Shown here piece after piece: positions 1 through 9,111 of a stretch of DNA of 64,000 nucleotides. The DNA lies in the NCBI GenBank assembly GCA_032716605.1, contig JAVRFV010002366.1, positions 390,667 through 454,666 on the forward strand, written 5' to 3'. The notes beneath the pieces are model-generated. The model saw only the letters and a list, made by a program, of their open reading frames with translations. It was not told where the DNA came from and did no database searches. Numbering within the stretch: position 1 is the stretch's first letter; the number at the start of each line of letters is the position of its first letter. Both the position numbers and the translations under genes were made by a program. This DNA comes from Paralithodes platypus. Lineage: Eukaryota; Arthropoda; Malacostraca; Decapoda; Lithodidae.

Positions 1-1334
1 GGGAAAGAGAAATGACCCAGGGAATTATAGACCAGTCAGTTTGACAAGTGTTGTGTGTAAACTAATGGAAACGGTAATTAGAGAAGGAATAATGGATCAT
101 ATGAAGTCAAACCAACGTTTCAGTGGAGACAGTTCGGATTCTTGCCGGGGAGGTCGACGGTACTACAGCTAATTAAGGTGGTAGATGATTGGATGCAAAT
201 TCTAGAAGATGGTGATGTAATAGACGTGGTATACTGCGATTTTATGAAGGCCTTCGATAAGGTCCCACATAAAAGGTTAATAGAGAAAGTTAGAAGCTAT
301 AATATAGGGGAGAAATGTGTGAAATGGATAGAAGCCTTCCTGAAAGATCGGAGACAGAGGGTACTGGTGAATGGAATAGGCTCGGGGTGGAGGGAACTTA
401 CAAGTGGGGTACCTCAGGGATCTGTGTTGGGACCACTGCTGTTCGTTATATTTATCAACGACTTGCCTGAAGTTATAACTAATGGAAGTGAGGTATACCT
501 GTATGCGGATGACACTAAACTGTATAGAAGAGTGAGGAGTAAGGAAGATATGGGTTTGCTTCAAGGAGATGTGGAGGGCATGAAGGGATGGTCTGAGCAT
601 TGGTTAATGCCTTTTCATCCAAAAAAATGCAAGTACATGCGGATTGGGACCAGCAAGATAGACAAGGTAGGATACAGTATGTATGAAGCGATGGAGGAAG
701 TGAGTGGAGAAAAGGATATAGGAGTAGTGATAGACAATAAGTTAAATTTCTCAGAACATTTAGCGGAAAAGATAAACAAAGCCAATAGAATTGTAGGGCT
801 GATAAGGAACATTTGTGTCACTTGACGAAGAAATCTTCAGGAATCTATATACAGCGCTGGTTAGGCCGCACCTGGAATATGCAAACCAGGTGTGGGCTCC
901 ATATATGGTAAAGGATATAGAAGCAGTGGAGAAAGTGCAGAGGAGAGCTAGCAAGCTGGTACCAACGTTGAAGAACGCGGGCTATGAGCAGAGGTTGAGG
1001 ACACTGGGGCTTCCGACACTGGCATATAGGAGAAAGAGAGGGGATATGATAGAGACTTTTAAGATAGTGTCAGGAAAGTACGATGAGGATGTGTGTGAAG
1101 GTATCTTCTTGATGCGGGAGGGAACAAGAACGAGAGGACACTCTAAGAAAATTTACAAAGAAAGAAATAGGCTTGAGAAGGCAAAGAACTCATTTTGTGA
1201 TAGAGTGGTAAATGAGTGGAATGCACTGCCCCAGTATGTAGTCGATTCCGAATCAATAAGGGAGTTTGAAAGTAATCTTGATAAAGCATGGGGAAGACAA
1301 GATTTGAAGTTTGATTATAAAGCAAAGATACAGA
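1..1334 (+). pseudogene. LINE-A: CR1-like non-LTR retrotransposon, 5'-truncated RT and C-terminal region
   Basis: Reverse transcriptase that would copy its own RNA by target-primed reverse transcription. From about base 142 the frame shows the first catalytic Asp in YCDFMKAFDKVPH, the GVPQGSVLGPLL box and the active site YADDTKLY. Near 815-825 the frame shifts by one and continues as a CR1-type C-terminal domain (RPHLEYANQVWAPY, VQRRASKLVPTLKNAGYEQRL, RGDMIETFKIVSGKYDED) to about 1330. The 5' end lies outside the window. Bases 1-141 match the same family at 19399-19540 but carry indels after base 115. It is the most complete RT of three copies in the window (the others are LINE-B and LINE-C). 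Placement in the CR1/L2 group is from motif resemblance. The copy is dead because of the frameshift. Confidence 0.85.
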
Positions 1335-1467
1335 ATAGTAAAAATGTTGCGTCTGCTACCGCCGCCGCCAACACCGGGAACGACCGCAGCAGTGCAAGTA
1401 CTGGTACTGAGCTGGATACACAGGCATAGTTTGCCTTTTTCCAGAGGATCTACTGTAAGAAACTGTA
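1335..1467 (+). other. LINE-A 3' tail with a GC-rich insert
   Basis: The segment reading GGATACACAGG...TTTGCCTTTTTCCAGAGG corresponds to the LINE-C tail at 42110-42170. This copy carries about 70 extra bases (roughly 1343-1410, rich in CCG and ACC triplets) that LINE-C lacks. The homology stops near 1467, where another LINE family begins. Confidence 0.6.
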
Positions 1468-1814
1468 AGAAAGAGACTCAACACCAAAGGCGAGGGAGGC
1501 TGTGCTATGTGAGGACTACGCCGGGATCAACACAAAAAATCAAATCCCTGATCCATCACAGCTTTACATACAATGGAACCAGACTGTTCAACTGTATACC
1601 AGCCCCTCTCAGGAACATGACCGGGGTGTCTCCAGTCACCTTAAAAAAACACTTGGACATGTGGCTGGCCAAAATACCGGACCGGCCACCAACACCAGGA
1701 TACCCCAGCACCAACTCCAACCGACTTCTGGAATGGAGAGTGGAAGAAAGGGAGCTGCCTGGTCGCAGTGGAGCCCCAGCTCAACTGTGTCACTAACGGA
1801 CGGAATACAACTAA
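1468..1814 (+). pseudogene. LINE-F-type 3' end (CR1-like C-terminal fragment)
   Basis: Translation gives HQRRGRL, LIHHSFTYNGTRLFNCIPAPLR, VTLKKHLDMWLAKIPDRP and ELPGRSGAPAQL. This is the same C-terminal region as the longer copy at 38604-39860, here limited to the last ~115 codons and 3' UTR. Stops and shifts separate the blocks. The RTLFN-C-P and LKKHLD-W pattern is typical of the extreme C terminus of CR1/RTE-like LINE polyproteins. It joins LINE-A directly, producing a chimeric LINE 3' end. Confidence 0.75.
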
Positions 1815-2128
1815 GTGTAACTAAGTTATCTGCTCAACAGGTGGCGTTGTGTGTGTGTAAGTGTGAGAGTCCGAGTGTAGGGGGTGAGACAGTGAAGCAC
1901 GGGAACGAGGTGGCTTCAGAGATGGGGTCGTTTCGGGCCATGAGTGAGCACCGTACGTCATGTGAAGGCAAGATGGCAGGTGCTCGTTGTACTCTACGTG
2001 CTTCACATGTCTCACTCCCTAGACTGGAACAAGACCTCACGGGCTTCACTGTTCATTGTAAAGCGGTGAATGTTAAGGCTCTCAGCCTATGCCCGAGAGG
2101 AAGTAGGCCTAAGTTGGAATATAGAAAG

Positions 2129-2172
<44 letters not shown>
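1815..2172 (+). mobile_element. SINE-S3 copy 1 (3' part) with long poly-A tail
   Basis: The sequence matches, in inverse orientation, 20757-21025. Shared blocks include CTCACTCCCTAGACTGGA, ACAAGACCTCACGGGC and CAGCCTATGCCCGAGAGG. It ends in an almost pure A run at about 2128-2172. The full-length copy at 20757-21250 has a tRNA-like head that is missing here. An open frame across it is incidental. Confidence 0.75.
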
Positions 2173-2175
<3 letters not shown>

Positions 2176-2677
2176 GAAGTAGAACCCATAAACAGGGAAC
2201 GTGAGCTGGGTTTAGACCGTCTGTTGGTTTTCGGTTAGGTTAGGTTAAGTTAGGTAATTAGGTTAGGCTAAGGTTAGGCTAATGTTGAAAATACTAAAAT
2301 GCGACGGTCCTCGGTATTAAACAACACTGTAGGCTATATCAAAGAAAAATAAACAAAAAAATAGAATTAACTAAGCCTAGGCTAGTAAAAAGGCTGTCCG
2401 GACTCCGGGGTCTCTTCAATTTTTAGCACAGTTTTTAATAGGTTAGGCCTACTTGAGGATATTTTAACAGGACCATAGGCCTAGGTAAAATTTTACCAAA
2501 AAAAAAACAATAGGCTAGGCCTAGGCCTAGCCTAGGCTAAAACTTACTGAAATCTCTGTCGGTCCAAAAAGTAATGCTATCCTGGGACAAACTGGATTTT
2601 AGGTCACGTATGGGATATAATGTTCTAAATGTATAGCCTAGTATAGCCTAGCTTTGTTTTAGAGTATTAGTCACCAC
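2173..2677. other. Non-coding, degenerate TTAGG and TAGGCC repeats
   Basis: No gene recognised. 2233-2280 holds degenerate GGTTA repeats. Short palindromic TAGGCCTA motifs recur (for example 2513-2535), as they do at 4255-4275. The remainder is AT-rich and unassigned. Confidence 0.6.
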
Positions 2678-2689
2678 AATATATTATGT

Positions 2690-3028
2690 ATATTATGTAT
2701 CCACCCATCCGGGTGGATGGGACTCGTCAGCCATGGTTGGCAACCTGTCTAGGGGAGTAAACCTGATACAAATCCGTACTGCTTACCTAAGGGTAAGGCA
2801 GGTTAGTGGATGGATTAGCCGAACACCACTGTAGAAAAATAGTGCTAACAAGATACACAGAGGGCCTCGGAGTTGGACGGATCCTAAATCGAGTGGTCAA
2901 TCCTGTAAGTCCTTCACTAAACTGGCTCGGGTTGTCCCTCTCACAGGGAATAGGTCCGCTTGGGGGCATTCTGTGTATGGCCACCCTCGTAAGGGGAGTA
3001 AGGCGTCCGGCAATAGATAGATAGATAG
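2690..3028 (+). mobile_element. SINE-S2 with GATA-repeat tail
   Basis: A roughly 340-bp unit is flanked by a perfect 12-bp direct repeat AATATATTATGT (2678-2689 and 3029-3040). Its 3' end (GGCCACCC..GGCGTC.GGCAATAGATAGATAG) matches the 3' end of the RTE-type LINE at 43634-44301. The 5' part, from CATCCGGGTGGATGGGACTCG, has no protein-coding content. I could not assign its head to a particular small RNA. The shared 3' end suggests the RTE-type LINE mobilised it. Confidence 0.75.
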
Positions 3029-3201
3029 AATATATTATGTCTTCACCGCTGCAGATTAAATTATTTTTCCTTAGACTTTGTGGGTTAAATAAAGGTGATG
3101 GCGGCCATCTTGGATCAGCTGAGAACTAGTCTAGGCCTAATATTTTTCATTTTTTTACCGTAGTTTTAGTATTTTGTCATATTCTATATCAATACTAACC
3201 C

Positions 3202-3229
3202 TGCGGGGGTCTGGGGGCGGCAGCCCCCA
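3202..3229. repeat. G/C hairpin motif next to a TTAGG array
   Basis: GGGGGCGGCAGCCCCC forms a short perfect palindromic stem and is preceded by GCGGGGGTCTG. It abuts the telomere-like array. A near-identical motif lies at 32232-32260, again beside degenerate TTAGG, and a related one at 48395-48425. Confidence 0.65.
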
Positions 3230-3285
3230 GGTTAGGTTAGGTTAGGTTAGGTTAGGTTAGGTTAGGTTAGGTTAGGTTAGGTTAG
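3230..3285 (+). repeat. Interstitial (GGTTA)n / (TTAGG)n array
   Basis: Eleven perfect GGTTA units in tandem. TTAGG is the arthropod telomere repeat. The array is short and embedded in transposon-rich DNA, so it is read as interstitial and not a chromosome end. Confidence 0.95.
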
Positions 3286-3640
3286 ACTACAACTCTGTTA
3301 CCAAACCAATATTTGCCTATATCTTTTCTGAAACGAAATTTATCTAATTTGAAACCATTGGTACGAGTTCTTTCGCTATCACTGAGCTTTAGTACATTTG
3401 TCATGTCCCCTTTGTTAATCCCACTAACCCACTTGAACACTTCTATCATATCCCCTCTAACTCTGCATCTCTCTAACGAATGTAATTTTGTAAACCTAAT
3501 TTCTTCAACCTTTCTTCATACGGAAGATTTCTAATATTATGGATCATTTTTGTCATTCTACGCTGTACTCTCTCCAATGAATCTATGTCCATTCTGTAAT
3601 AAGGACACCAAAATTGGACAGCATAATCCATATGGGGTCT
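3286..3640 (-). pseudogene. CR1-like LINE C-terminal fragment (LINE-H family)
   Basis: The minus strand encodes YAVQFWCPYYRMDIDSLERV, then RRMTKMIHNIRNLPYEERL, RGDMIEVFKWVSGINKGD and RTRTNGFKLDKFRFRKDIGK. These are the standard CR1 C-terminal blocks. The same family is found at 53880-54509. This copy is cut off directly at the TTAGG array on its 3' side, so its 3' UTR and tail repeats are absent. Small indels break the frame. Confidence 0.8.
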
Positions 3641-4020
3641 CACTAATGACAAGTAAATGTGGCTCTACTATTCTAGACTCTGGCAGCCTATCTGCAGCTG
3701 CTTTGACATTGCCACTGACCCACTGGGCACTAGCTTGCTTCTGGCACTTCCGCAGCGCCAGTGCCGCTGCCATAGTGACTGGCAGTGTCAGTGCAGCCTT
3801 TTATCACGGAAATATCACCCCTGCTAGCCTGATTAGGCCTATCTGTCATCAGAATGATCTGATATTTTCTGAAAAATCTAGTATTTGCCTAAATTGAGTC
3901 CCGATTCCTTGTGACTGTAGAACTGTCGGATCCAAAACGACGAGCGAATTTTTTCTGTTTTGGGTAGCACTAGTTTTGAAGTTGAAGCACTACGATAATC
4001 GGCCTCGATTTACACCCTGA
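3641..4020. other. Non-coding, unassigned
   Basis: No gene or repeat recognised. It contains an imperfect dyad around 3715-3790 (CAGTGGCA, GGCACT and CAGTGCC elements). Confidence 0.5.
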
Positions 4021-4100
4021 GGTTAGGTTAGGTTAGGTTAAGTTAGGTTAGGTTGTTAGGTTAGGTTAGGTTAGGTTAGGTTAGGTTAGGTTAGGTTAGG
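4021..4100 (+). repeat. Second interstitial (GGTTA)n array
   Basis: About fifteen GGTTA units with two imperfect ones (AGTTA near 4041 and GGTTGTTA near 4051). Same unit as 3230-3285. Confidence 0.95.
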
Positions 4101-5227
4101 GTAGCCTAATGACAAAATATGGTTTTAGGGGCATGTTTTAATATTGCAAAATAGCCTAATGGGTAAATATGAATTTCCAGAAGGAAAAACACATTAAAAC
4201 ACACTAGCCTAGGCTAATCAATGAAGAAACTGATGAGAAAAAGGATTAGTCTATAGGGCTAGGCCTAGGCCTAGCCTAATACAAAAAACACATACGTGAC
4301 CTAAAATCCAATTTGACCCTAGGCCTATCCTGTAATGCAATAGGACATTAACCACGAATATTCCTCATATTTAGGCCTAGGCTATGTATAATACCGGTAC
4401 CTGGCAATGTGGTTTTGAAGACTATTACTGTAGGCCTAGTTCTTGCAGAACAAGACGAGATTAAGCCTGGCACAGTGGCACTGGCAGGGACGAACTCGTT
4501 GTTGTTGTTGTTGTTATGATGTGATCAGCTGGGTGGCTGGTGGGGGGAGGGGGATTGAGAGAAGGCGCAGTACTGAAGAATTACCACCTAATTTTGCCCT
4601 TTAATTCTAACAGAACATTCATAAGCTGTAGAAAATCCTCTAATGATAGCCAGAATAAATAGCTAAAATGTGTCGTAATTTTCCGGGGTTAAACTGTTAA
4701 TTAAAGGATCTTATATTTATTTAATTTAGTTACCCATAAAATATAATGATACGTTTTCTATTATGTGGTGAAGTAAATTTTCTATATGTTTTAGGATAAC
4801 TATTATTTATTTTAACTCTGACGAATTCCAAAACAATTTAAGTTCAAATTTCTATATTTAGTACAAATATATGATCAAATTTGTAATAAACACTGAAATA
4901 TGTTAATCTGAATTACAATTGATTTTATACACCAAAATTTCATATATATATACAGTATATAAGTATTTTTGTTAATTAAACATCAAATATCGGCTCTATG
5001 TTGACATTTTGACCAATTCTCGTCCTGAACCTCGGAAGTGCATGTACTATCAAAGTTACCTCGAGCTTGTAACGGAGTAGAAGTACTTTCTACAGTAACA
5101 TTGTAGTTGTCTTACGTTGACAATTATAGACATACCTGTGTGTAGGCTACTTAAGGTATAATTATCCAGAGGTTATATAGGCCTACTATTGCCTAACTTT
5201 CTCAGGTACTCTAGATAATATACAGAT
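4101..5227. other. AT-rich non-coding DNA upstream of the double-retropepsin frame
   Basis: No gene recognised. It has TAGGCCTA motifs (4258-4275), a (GTT)6 microsatellite near 4498-4515, and long AT-rich stretches at 4690-4990. The last 150 bases would hold any promoter for the following frame. A weak TATA-like GGTTATATAGG lies at about 5172-5182, 46 bases before the ATG, but that is only a pattern. Confidence 0.45.
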
Positions 5228-6349
5228 TTGTACACGATGAGCGGATGGGAACCGGTCAAGAAGAGGGCTTGGAATACTGTAGCAGGTGGAATGGAAAATC
5301 AAAATTTTGATAATACGTCCCCTCATTCAACAGTTTGTAAGAGAGCCCGAGTGGAGAGCAAATTGGAAAGAAGAGGGGTGATGGGAACAATGAAAAGGAT
5401 GAGATCTCCCGTTCCCACAATCGGTCCTGCTCATAAGAAACTTCGGCAGGACACTGTATGCAGAACTGAAGGGGAAAACAACAATATCGTCAGTCCGAGT
5501 ACTTCTGAACATATCGCCGGAGAAAAAACACTGAGTAAGTTGGTATTGTTTCCACAAATACCATTCCAAATCCAGTCACTCCCCACAGTAACAAGCCTTC
5601 AGTCAGTCCCGCTGCATAAGGGTACCTATGTAAATGTAAAGGTTGAAGGGGAAAACATAAATTTTATTCTGGATTCGGGAAGCACGATGAATATAATGTG
5701 TGTTGCCGATGCCAAAAGGGTAGGTTTATATAACATGCCCAGTGAAGACATTGCTATGCATGTCAACACTTGGCGTGGTAGAGTAAAATATATGGTAAAA
5801 TACTTTAAGAATGTACACATTTATTTTACTAAGAGCTTATCGATATACATAAATGTATTTGTCGCCCAAACCTCCGATCAAAACAAGCTTAAACATAATG
5901 TAATTGGAAGGAATACTCTAATCCATATAGGTGCTCTACAGTACTGCGATGAAAACTTTGGTCGACTCTACATAACAAACCCACAGGCACCCCCATGTCA
6001 TGATCAAGGAACCTTAGGATGCCGGTGTAGGTGCCCAATAATCCTTAGTTTATACACTAGTTTAAAGTCACTGAAGGTTATGATTGATACTGGCTCTAAA
6101 AAAGATATAAAGACATTGCCACATTTGGCGTCAAAATATGCATTGAGTTCGCGACCCAAAACTGTTGAAATCCCTACACAAGATGGACCGTCTCTAAAAG
6201 GAATTGTCGATGAACATCCCCTTCAACTCAATGCAGCGTTTGATATGGTAATGGGAATGGCTTTCCTCCGCCGGTATCGAACTCTTATTAATTACACCAA
6301 CAGTGATTTGTATTTCAACATCGCAGATAAAACTTACTGTACAAATTAA
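5228..6349 (+). CDS. Protein with two tandem retropepsin-like aspartic protease domains
   Basis: An intact 373-residue frame in one exon. Residues 1-100 are basic and low in hydrophobics (KKRAW, CKRARVESK, KKLRQ), with no signal peptide, and resemble a nuclear-localisation-rich leader. Residues ~130-245 form a retropepsin-like domain with FILDSGST (Asp149) and the late VIGRN motif (225-229). Residues ~265-368 repeat the plan with VMIDTGSK (Asp287) and DMVMGMAFLRRYR (339-351), matching the hydrophobic-hydrophobic-G block of gypsy-type proteases. No RT, integrase, zinc knuckle or gag motif lies within reach on either side. Retropepsins normally carry one catalytic Asp per chain and dimerise; a fused pair could fold as one two-Asp enzyme. 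Alternatives are a relic of an unknown retroelement or a domesticated host protease. Activity is not shown. An AATAAA signal occurs at 6725-6730. Confidence 0.75.
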   Translation: MYTMSGWEPVKKRAWNTVAGGMENQNFDNTSPHSTVCKRARVESKLERRGVMGTMKRMRSPVPTIGPAHKKLRQDTVCRTEGENNNIVSPSTSEHIAGEKTLSKLVLFPQIPFQIQSLPTVTSLQSVPLHKGTYVNVKVEGENINFILDSGSTMNIMCVADAKRVGLYNMPSEDIAMHVNTWRGRVKYMVKYFKNVHIYFTKSLSIYINVFVAQTSDQNKLKHNVIGRNTLIHIGALQYCDENFGRLYITNPQAPPCHDQGTLGCRCRCPIILSLYTSLKSLKVMIDTGSKKDIKTLPHLASKYALSSRPKTVEIPTQDGPSLKGIVDEHPLQLNAAFDMVMGMAFLRRYRTLINYTNSDLYFNIADKTYCTN

Positions 6350-7177
6350 GAGTTGTTCTTCTTTAAAACACACCACATACTTCTGTTGGTACCACCCGTT
6401 TTTCATTTGACAACTTGCACGTTTCTGTCTATAAGGAAGTTGGAGTTATAACTATCGATAATTAACTCATTTACCAGCTACGGTTGCAGAGCATAAATTA
6501 TATAAACACACACAACAAACTTTCTATCCATCAAGAAGTCACATAATTTTGGTCATTTCTGCCAAAAATCCATGTCTACAACTACAACTTCCAAAACTCG
6601 TAATAAACCAATTGCAAGTTTCAGGAAGTTGGAGCCGTACACATCCATATTCAACAGAAAGGCAATAATAATGTAGGATTCTGATTGATAAAAAGTATGT
6701 TGAATTGAGTTATATGTATTTATAAATAAAATACCCCCAAAAAGGATATCCCCCACCACCCTCCCAAGCAGCAACCCAGTAACAATCCCGAAGGAACCAG
6801 AGCGAAAGCCGACCAGGACGAAGGGACCGAACAGCCAGAGAAGAAAGAAGAACACACCCACAGGATCAAAGGAAGCCGCCACCCGTGTCACTCAACAGAG
6901 GGTCGCCCGAATGGACCAGGAGACCGACACCAACACGGCAGGAAAGCAAAGGACCCCAAAGGCACGTCGGCCATGAGTGGATTACTCCCAACCCTTCTAA
7001 CACCCACGACACCTACATACCACACACATAACACTAAGGTAAATAATATAATTCTAACAGTGTCAAGTATGACTCTCCCCAGTTGTACTACCGACCAAAT
7101 AATTTAACCACAACTCTATACACACGATAACCCTATGCCCAGTTAGTGTATTGATTTATACCTGTTAATTTATATTA
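6350..7177. other. Downstream region; possible poly-A signal and a stop-free hydrophilic stretch
   Basis: AATAAA at 6725-6730. From about 6733 to 7038 one plus-strand frame is free of stops and reads as a charged, Pro/His/Arg-rich peptide. It ends at ACTAAG|GTAAAT, which resembles a splice donor. There is no upstream ATG in frame, so an exon is only a possibility. The overlapping minus-strand frame at 6553-6891 has no recognisable content. Confidence 0.35.
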
Positions 7178-7578
7178 CTATTCGAACACCATTGGATGTT
7201 TACCTCAAGGTGACCACATGGGTGCACCTGAACAAATAAATAAAATATAATGCTGAAGAGATTTAAATCATGATAATATGGCTTAACTTGTCAGTCGGTC
7301 TGTCAGTTGGATGAAGTTAAGTTAAGTTAGATGATGAGAGCTGGATCAAACCGTAACCAGGGTCGCGGCGAACTAAGGAGTGGAGATGTTGTCTCGATGG
7401 TAGACTAAGGAGCTCTCATCATCTAACTTAACTTAACTTAATCCAACTAACAGACCGACTGACAAGCTAAGCCATATTATCATGATTTAAATTTCTTCAG
7501 CATTGTATTTTCTTTATATGTTAAGGTGCACCCTCGTGGTCACCTTCCAGGTAAACATCCAATGGTGTTCGAAGAGTA
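7178..7578. repeat. Foldback element (large inverted repeat)
   Basis: Left arm 7178-7342 and right arm 7411-7578 are reverse complements at roughly 90% identity, with a 68-bp loop. Outer ends read TTCGAACACCATTGGATG; inner ends read AGATGATGAGAGCT. No coding capacity. It resembles a foldback or MITE-like DNA element. No target duplication could be fixed. Confidence 0.8.
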
Positions 7579-7773
7579 GCCATTTGCCTACCACCCATCA
7601 TGTGGATGTGGACGGGAAGGGCAGGTGGAGGAAGTCAGTAGGATAGGTAGATATAAAAAGGGAGAGATGAGATCTATAAGAATACAGTTTAAAACCAGAG
7701 CAGTGGCAGAGACAGTGAACATTTTTAGTTGGAGGCTAAACACAAATGAAGAACTGAAACATATAAGATTAAT
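7579..7773 (+). pseudogene. LINE-B 5' segment, cut by DIRS-1
   Basis: The stretch translates from ATG near 7668 as a charged helical-looking peptide (RIQFKTRAVAETVNIFSWRL, NEELKHIRL). With DIRS-1 removed it would run into 17081 onward, where the LINE-B leader and endonuclease lie. Attribution to the LINE rests on that continuity. No domain is recognisable in this piece alone. Confidence 0.45.
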
Positions 7774-7837
7774 ATAGGTTTGACTCCTGTAAGGAGATAA
7801 AGAAAACCTAATATTTAGTAGTGGCCCCGTAATCATT

Positions 7838-8121
7838 GACGAACATGCCTATTACATAAGGCATCCTCTTCAAACACTAATCCGCCGTAGTTTGAATCTA
7901 CCGCGCAGAGCATTTAAAAACTGAGGAGCCTTCATCATGAGCGCACGCGACCTCACTCATGGCTTCAGTCATTATGAATTGGGTTCTCACTACGAAAAAA
8001 CTTCGTAAAAAATAAAAACAAAAAGAAAATAAGAATAACTATCCAATAAGCTTTCCATCATATCGTGGATGTACTTGTGTGGATTTCTGACCAGACGCTG
8101 ATTCAGGCGTCATTCCTCCTT
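7838..8121. repeat. DIRS-1 3' inverted terminal repeat
   Basis: Reverse complement, with few mismatches, of 16777-17058. Landmarks are TTGACGAACATGCCT, GCGCACGCGACCTCACTC and CTGATTCAGGCGTCATTCC. The outer 64 bases (7774-7837) are not shared with the other ITR but are mirrored in the internal complementary region. Confidence 0.9.
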
Positions 8122-8195
8122 CACTGACATATCAAGTAAACCAAAATCCTTAATACATCAACGAATGGGAAGGGGACGGTCGGGAGGGCCCCAGT

Positions 8196-8302
8196 CGTCA
8201 ATGATTACGGGGCCACTACTAAATATTAGGTTTTCTTTATCTCCTTACAGGAGTCAAACCTATAATTTATTAGTGGCCCCTCCATCATTGACGAACATGC
8301 CT
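8196..8302. repeat. DIRS-1 internal complementary region (ICR)
   Basis: Bases 8196-8262 are the reverse complement of the element's outer left edge (7774-7840). Bases 8264-8302 are the reverse complement of its outer right edge (17042-17080). The two meet at ACCTATAATTTATTAG. Such an end-to-end junction is the hallmark ICR of DIRS elements, thought to template completion of the circular DNA. Confidence 0.9.
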
Positions 8303-8867
8303 GATTTCTAAGACTGGAGGGGGACATTCGTAATCATATCATAACTCTAGAAAAGCAGATAATAAAAACAACCACATAGTATTCTTACTTTTGAAAATAT
8401 ATTGTAACACTTTTGGCGTAGGCCGAAAATATACAAGAAAAAGGGGGTTCAGGCAGGTGCGTGCTTCAAAGAAGCCTGCCCGACAAAAAACGGGTAACCC
8501 TGAAGATTCTGAACACAGATCTGTAGTTACAAAGGCACCCCACTCAACGAGTGGTGACAAAAATAATAAGTTATAAGTTTATATGTGCACATCATAAACC
8601 CCAAAATACATGTGGAGATAAATTGCAAAGGAACTCCATTGATCTAATATTACATTGCTTTCGCAGCTAAAACTACTATAACAACACCGTTGTTTTGTAC
8701 TAAACCTTGTACTAGCACAATTTCTCGCTGAGAAATTTTCATATCACATTTTAACCTTAAATTGTATCACAGCTCTCATACTCCGGCGGGGTCTAGGGTG
8801 TCCTATGTCAACTGACTGCACCCCCCCCCCTTCCCGTGAAAGTAAACATAAGTGACTGCAGGGCCAC
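8303..8867 (-). other. DIRS-1 region 3' of the recombinase
   Basis: Non-coding element sequence, conserved with DIRS-2 at 23480-23940. It includes a GTAGGCC-containing block (8415-8430) and a C run at 8820-8830. No independent gene is seen. Confidence 0.6.
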
Positions 8868-9111
8868 CTAGACCCTCTGCCTTAAAGCTATACATGGTAA
8901 GGAAGGTTTGTCTAGAGCAACTGACAAGTATCTAGAGAGAAACGTATGATTAGACGCCCACAACTGTGTGGACGCGATATCTTCAACTGAAACATTTTTC
9001 AGGAAACGTAAAGAGGCTGCCCACTTGCGTAAATCGTGGGCCCTACCCACAACGCCGGGATTACTCTCTTTAATGACTTCTACCAGAAGAGAGGCTAATC
9101 GCCGTTTAACC
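8868..9111 (-). pseudogene. DIRS-1 tyrosine recombinase, C-terminal catalytic part
   Basis: Encodes GRAHDLRKWAASLRF, the H-x-x-R box of tyrosine recombinases. It is followed by ASTQLWASNHTFLSRYLSV, where the Tyr of SRYL is the expected nucleophile. It is separated from the rest of the enzyme by the insertion at 9112-9735, so the enzyme cannot be made in one piece. Confidence 0.8.

Noticed and set aside
1502..2176. A 224-residue plus-strand frame ending in poly-lysine
   Set aside because: It crosses a LINE-F-type 3' end in the wrong phase, a SINE and its poly-A tail; the lysines are the tail.
3230..4100. A true chromosome end (telomere)
   Set aside because: The arrays are only 56-80 bp, have variants, and are surrounded by transposons on both sides.
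2173..7177. Endogenous large DNA virus (nimavirus-type) integrated at TTAGG repeats, suggested by the arrays and an orphan gene
   Set aside because: No viral core gene or any other virus-like frame is present; a retropepsin pair next to TTAGG arrays is not enough.
7774..8262. A separate MITE with ~67-bp terminal inverted repeats at the left end of DIRS-1
   Set aside because: The same arrangement occurs at the left end of DIRS-2 and is fully explained by the DIRS outer edge and its internal complementary region.
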